From positions 1-13,450 of the forward strand of contig JBGQHM010000172.1 of the NCBI GenBank assembly GCA_041497995.1: DNA of 13,450 nt, written 5' to 3'. This DNA comes from DATKMS01 sp041497995. Lineage in GTDB: Bacteria > Desulfobacterota > Binatia > HRBIN30. Positions 11,001 through 13,450 of this stretch are shown in pieces (the first letter of the stretch is position 1; each line of letters starts with the position of its first letter). The notes beneath the pieces were generated by a model, which was not told the DNA's origin, did no database searches, and saw only the letters and a program-made list of their open reading frames with translations. Made by a program: the position numbers and the translations under genes.

Positions 11001-13450
11001 ATGACGACGTCCCGTGTGACGCGAGGGCTCGCGTTGAGCCTCGTCCTGCGATGCATTCTGGCGCTGCTATTGTACCGAGGAGCGGCGGTGGCGGACGACT
11101 CTGCAGCGGCGCAAACTCCGGAACCGCTCCGCTGCGGCGCGCCGCTCGCACGACATCTGGGTGCCGGCGCCGTCGATCAGTACGCGGTCACAGTCGCACC
11201 CGGCGCCGCGGTCACCGTGAACGCATCCGACTCGTCCGGCAGCATTGGCCTCATCAAGCTGCGCACCTCTGCGGCGGACGAGACCTGCAGCGGCACGCTC
11301 GAGCTCACGCAGCCAGGCAGCGCCATCGTCGAGGTCTCCGATTGCTTGGGGACCGCGACCGGCGACTACACGATCACCGCCAGCGTCGTCTCGCAGGATC
11401 CGAGTAACTGCGGGTTGCCGTTGCCCTGCGGCGCGACGCTGCGCGTGCTGACCCTGGACGTTGCGGGCGAGGTCGACGCACACAGGTTCACCGGCACCAC
11501 CGGTGATCAGGTGTCCGTCACGGCGGTCGACATCGGCGGTACCATTGGCTTCGTACGCCTACGCGTCTTCGATCCGGACGGTGTTCTGGTGAGTGAGGCT
11601 GATGTGTGCCGCAGCTCCTCCAAGGCGCTCACGCTGCAGAAGAGCGGCACCTACACCGTGTTGGCCAGCGCCTGCGGCCTGCCGAAGACCGGCGAGTACG
11701 GGATTGCATTCGCGGGGCCGCAATGCCCGACAGGACCGGATATCACCTACCTCGGTATCGCACGCCCGGACAGCACGGTGCTTCCGCCCACCACGTACGA
11801 CAAGACCGGCCGGCCGGTGTATACGGTCGCGGGAGGATCGGGGTTCTTCGTCGTGGCCGAAGGGCGGCCGGGAACGGACAACCAACGCCTCGGCCTGCAA
11901 GCGTTCATGTACGATCCGGCCGACCCCGGCATTCTTCCCGACTTGCAGGTTCTGGTGTCGCGCCCGCTCGGCAACGGCAGCGCCGCCGTGTGCGACAAGA
12001 CTCCGCCGAATCCCGGCGGCGTGCCGGCCAGCTACCCGCTCGCGTACGACGGCACGCAGGCGGTCGCCGATGCGATCAACGATTTCGGCTGCCGGGTCAA
12101 CGACGGCACAGGCCAAGCGGTCGGTGTCCCGAACTCGAGCGAAGCGTGCACACTTTTCCCGGACGGCCAGTACCACTTCGTGGATTCGACCACCACCGCG
12201 CAGTTCTGCGCCCCGATTGCCCAACCCTGGTCATTTCTGCGCGGTGCAACGGTCGTCAAAGCCCGACTGCGTGATGCCGCCGGCGCCGTCGGCGCTGAGC
12301 GCGAGATGCTGGTGCGCATTGGCGAGGATCCACGCGCCATGTTGCTCAAAGACATCGCGCCTGGGCCGCGCGCCTCGAACCCGGCGCACCTCTTCTCGCC
12401 GCGTAGCGGGTCCATGTACTTCACCGCCGACGACGCGCGCAGCGGTGTCGAGCTCTGGCACAGCGTCGGAAGTGACAGCGGCACGGTGTTGGTGAGCGAC
12501 ATTCGACTCGGCTCCGCTGGCTCGCTTCCCGACGACCTCACGGAGGGGCGCACTGCCAGCCTGTTTTTTACAGCCGACGATGGCGCCTACGGCAGGGAGC
12601 TGTGGAGCACCTTCTTCAACAGTGTAGGAATCGTCAAGGACATCAATCCCGGTGAGGCACCCTCTGATCCCAGTTGGCTCACTCGCGTGAGTTCGACTCT
12701 CTTCTTCACCGCCGATGACGGCAGCAATGGTCGGGAGCTGTGGACGAGCAACAACTCGATCGGCGGCACCGTGATGGAGCGGGACATCAACCCCGGTCCA
12801 GCCAGCGCCAGCCCCCACGATCTCACGAACGTTAGCGACGCAGATCTCTTCTTCGCCGCCAACGACGGCAGCGACGGCGACGAACTGTGGAAGAGCGACG
12901 GCACGGAGAATGGCACCGTGCTGGTCGCGGACATTCGTCCCGGCCCGGACGGGTCGTCTCCAGCGCACATGGCCAATGTAGACGGAACGCTCTTCTTCAC
13001 CGCCGACGACGGCACGCGCGGCGTCGAGCTATGGAAGAGCGACGGCACACCCGCCGGCACGGTGCTGGTCCGAGACATTCATCCGGGCACGGCGGGCTCG
13101 AACCCGACGAATCTCACCGCCATCAATCGTACGCTGTACTTCACCGCCGACGATGGCTTCCGCGGTGTCGAGCTCTGGCGCAGCGACGGTACAGAGATCG
13201 GCACGTTCCTCGTCAGCGACATTCGTCCAGGCGCCGAAGGCTCCGCACCCGTGAACCTGACTGTGGTCAACGGTATGCTCTTCTTCACCGCCGACGATGG
13301 CACCCACGGCGTCGAGCTGTGGCGCAGCAATGGCAGCGGCGTGGGAACCGTGCTCGTCGCGGACATCAATCCGGGGGCCGACGGCTCGTGGGTGTCGAGC
13401 CTCGCCAATGTCAACGGCACGCTGATCTTCGCCGCCACGGACGGCACGCA
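11001..13450 (+). CDS. Secreted ELW-repeat protein with PPC-like domains (3' end beyond window)
   Basis: An open frame of at least 816 codons running off the window edge. A signal peptide (1-31) ends in AVA before Asp32. Residues about 45-130 and 135-228 are two related beta-sandwich units resembling bacterial pre-peptidase C-terminal (PPC) domains, each with cysteines that could form disulfides. A less familiar region (230-455) follows. From residue 472 there are 48-residue repeats of the form LFFTADDG-G-ELW--DGT--GT-LV-DI-PG, known from secreted or surface proteins of several bacterial phyla; they probably form a beta-propeller-like or hyalin-like fold. ATG 11001 has GGAG six bases upstream. 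Being third in the sigma/anti-sigma operon, it is likely a surface or extracellular product controlled by that pair. Adhesion is a guess; no enzymatic motif is seen. Confidence 0.88.
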   Translation, partial: MTTSRVTRGLALSLVLRCILALLLYRGAAVADDSAAAQTPEPLRCGAPLARHLGAGAVDQYAVTVAPGAAVTVNASDSSGSIGLIKLRTSAADETCSGTLELTQPGSAIVEVSDCLGTATGDYTITASVVSQDPSNCGLPLPCGATLRVLTLDVAGEVDAHRFTGTTGDQVSVTAVDIGGTIGFVRLRVFDPDGVLVSEADVCRSSSKALTLQKSGTYTVLASACGLPKTGEYGIAFAGPQCPTGPDITYLGIARPDSTVLPPTTYDKTGRPVYTVAGGSGFFVVAEGRPGTDNQRLGLQAFMYDPADPGILPDLQVLVSRPLGNGSAAVCDKTPPNPGGVPASYPLAYDGTQAVADAINDFGCRVNDGTGQAVGVPNSSEACTLFPDGQYHFVDSTTTAQFCAPIAQPWSFLRGATVVKARLRDAAGAVGAEREMLVRIGEDPRAMLLKDIAPGPRASNPAHLFSPRSGSMYFTADDARSGVELWHSVGSDSGTVLVSDIRLGSAGSLPDDLTEGRTASLFFTADDGAYGRELWSTFFNSVGIVKDINPGEAPSDPSWLTRVSSTLFFTADDGSNGRELWTSNNSIGGTVMERDINPGPASASPHDLTNVSDADLFFAANDGSDGDELWKSDGTENGTVLVADIRPGPDGSSPAHMANVDGTLFFTADDGTRGVELWKSDGTPAGTVLVRDIHPGTAGSNPTNLTAINRTLYFTADDGFRGVELWRSDGTEIGTFLVSDIRPGAEGSAPVNLTVVNGMLFFTADDGTHGVELWRSNGSGVGTVLVADINPGADGSWVSSLANVNGTLIFAATDGT
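12414..13450 (+). repeat. Tandem 48-codon ELW repeats
   Basis: Units begin at 12414, 12561, 12699, 12846, 12990, 13134, 13278 and 13422; the last is cut by the window end. Spacings are 147, 138, 147, 144, 144, 144 and 144 bp. The later units are exactly 144 bp and more alike, sharing the DNA core TTCTTCACCGCCGACGA, while earlier units are diverged and vary in length. This pattern suggests recent duplication on the 3' side. Confidence 0.9.

Noticed and set aside
12231..13447. Several minus-strand ORFs with repeating sequence near the window end
   Set aside because: Their repetition only mirrors the ELW repeats of the plus-strand gene.
12414..13450. CRISPR array
   Set aside because: Period of about 144 bp, coding throughout, and no short repeat/unique spacer pattern.

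Overview
The window is GC-rich, densely coding DNA from a Gram-negative bacterium. Evidence for this is an outer-membrane beta-barrel protein with a C-terminal aromatic residue, signal peptides, and a membrane-anchored anti-sigma factor. The gene mix (CoA transferase family III, SDR and Gfo/Idh/MocA dehydrogenases, an alkyl-sulfatase-type MBL hydrolase, a caspase-like protease, ELW-repeat secreted protein) fits an uncultivated soil or sediment lineage of the old Deltaproteobacteria type (Binatota or Myxococcota-like). That placement is inference; no marker gene is present.

Region 1 (1-140): the 3' end of a group II intron on the + strand. Domains V and VI fold convincingly, and the predicted intron end lies about 6 bp beyond the stop codon of the convergent SDR gene.

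Region 2 (147-2810, minus strand): a small catabolic-looking operon that is partly decayed. Read 5' to 3' it holds the C-terminal half of a CaiB/BaiF CoA transferase, a shrunken SnoaL/NTF2-like remnant, an intact Gfo/Idh/MocA oxidoreductase and an intact SDR oxidoreductase. The last two overlap by ATGA.

Region 3 (2811-3673, plus strand): a toxin-antitoxin-like pair, a ribbon-helix-helix antitoxin followed by a RelE/HigB-like toxin. The toxin reading frame has ATA where a normal overlapping ATG would be expected. A dyad sits in the likely promoter.

Region 4 (3674-9332, minus strand): four genes in one direction. They are a membrane-anchored caspase-family protease fused to a TolB/FlgO-like domain and an NTF2-like domain, an outer-membrane barrel protein overlapping it by 25 bp, an endonuclease/exonuclease/phosphatase (EEP) family hydrolase, and an MBL-fold hydrolase.

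Region 5 (9333-13450, plus strand): divergent from the caspase gene is a tight operon. It holds a sigma-70-type factor with a long coiled-coil insertion, a zinc-finger anti-sigma factor with one membrane helix and an SH3b domain, and a large secreted protein with PPC-like domains and 48-residue ELW...DGT...GT repeats running off the window edge. The shared 190-bp divergent region holds repeated TTTGTTGCA motifs and competing hairpins.

The most interesting unit is regions 4-5 together. A caspase-like protease, an outer-membrane barrel, an envelope-sensing sigma/anti-sigma pair and a repeat-rich secreted protein are arranged around one shared control region, which suggests an envelope-stress or surface-signalling module. 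The functional link between them is inferred from gene order only.
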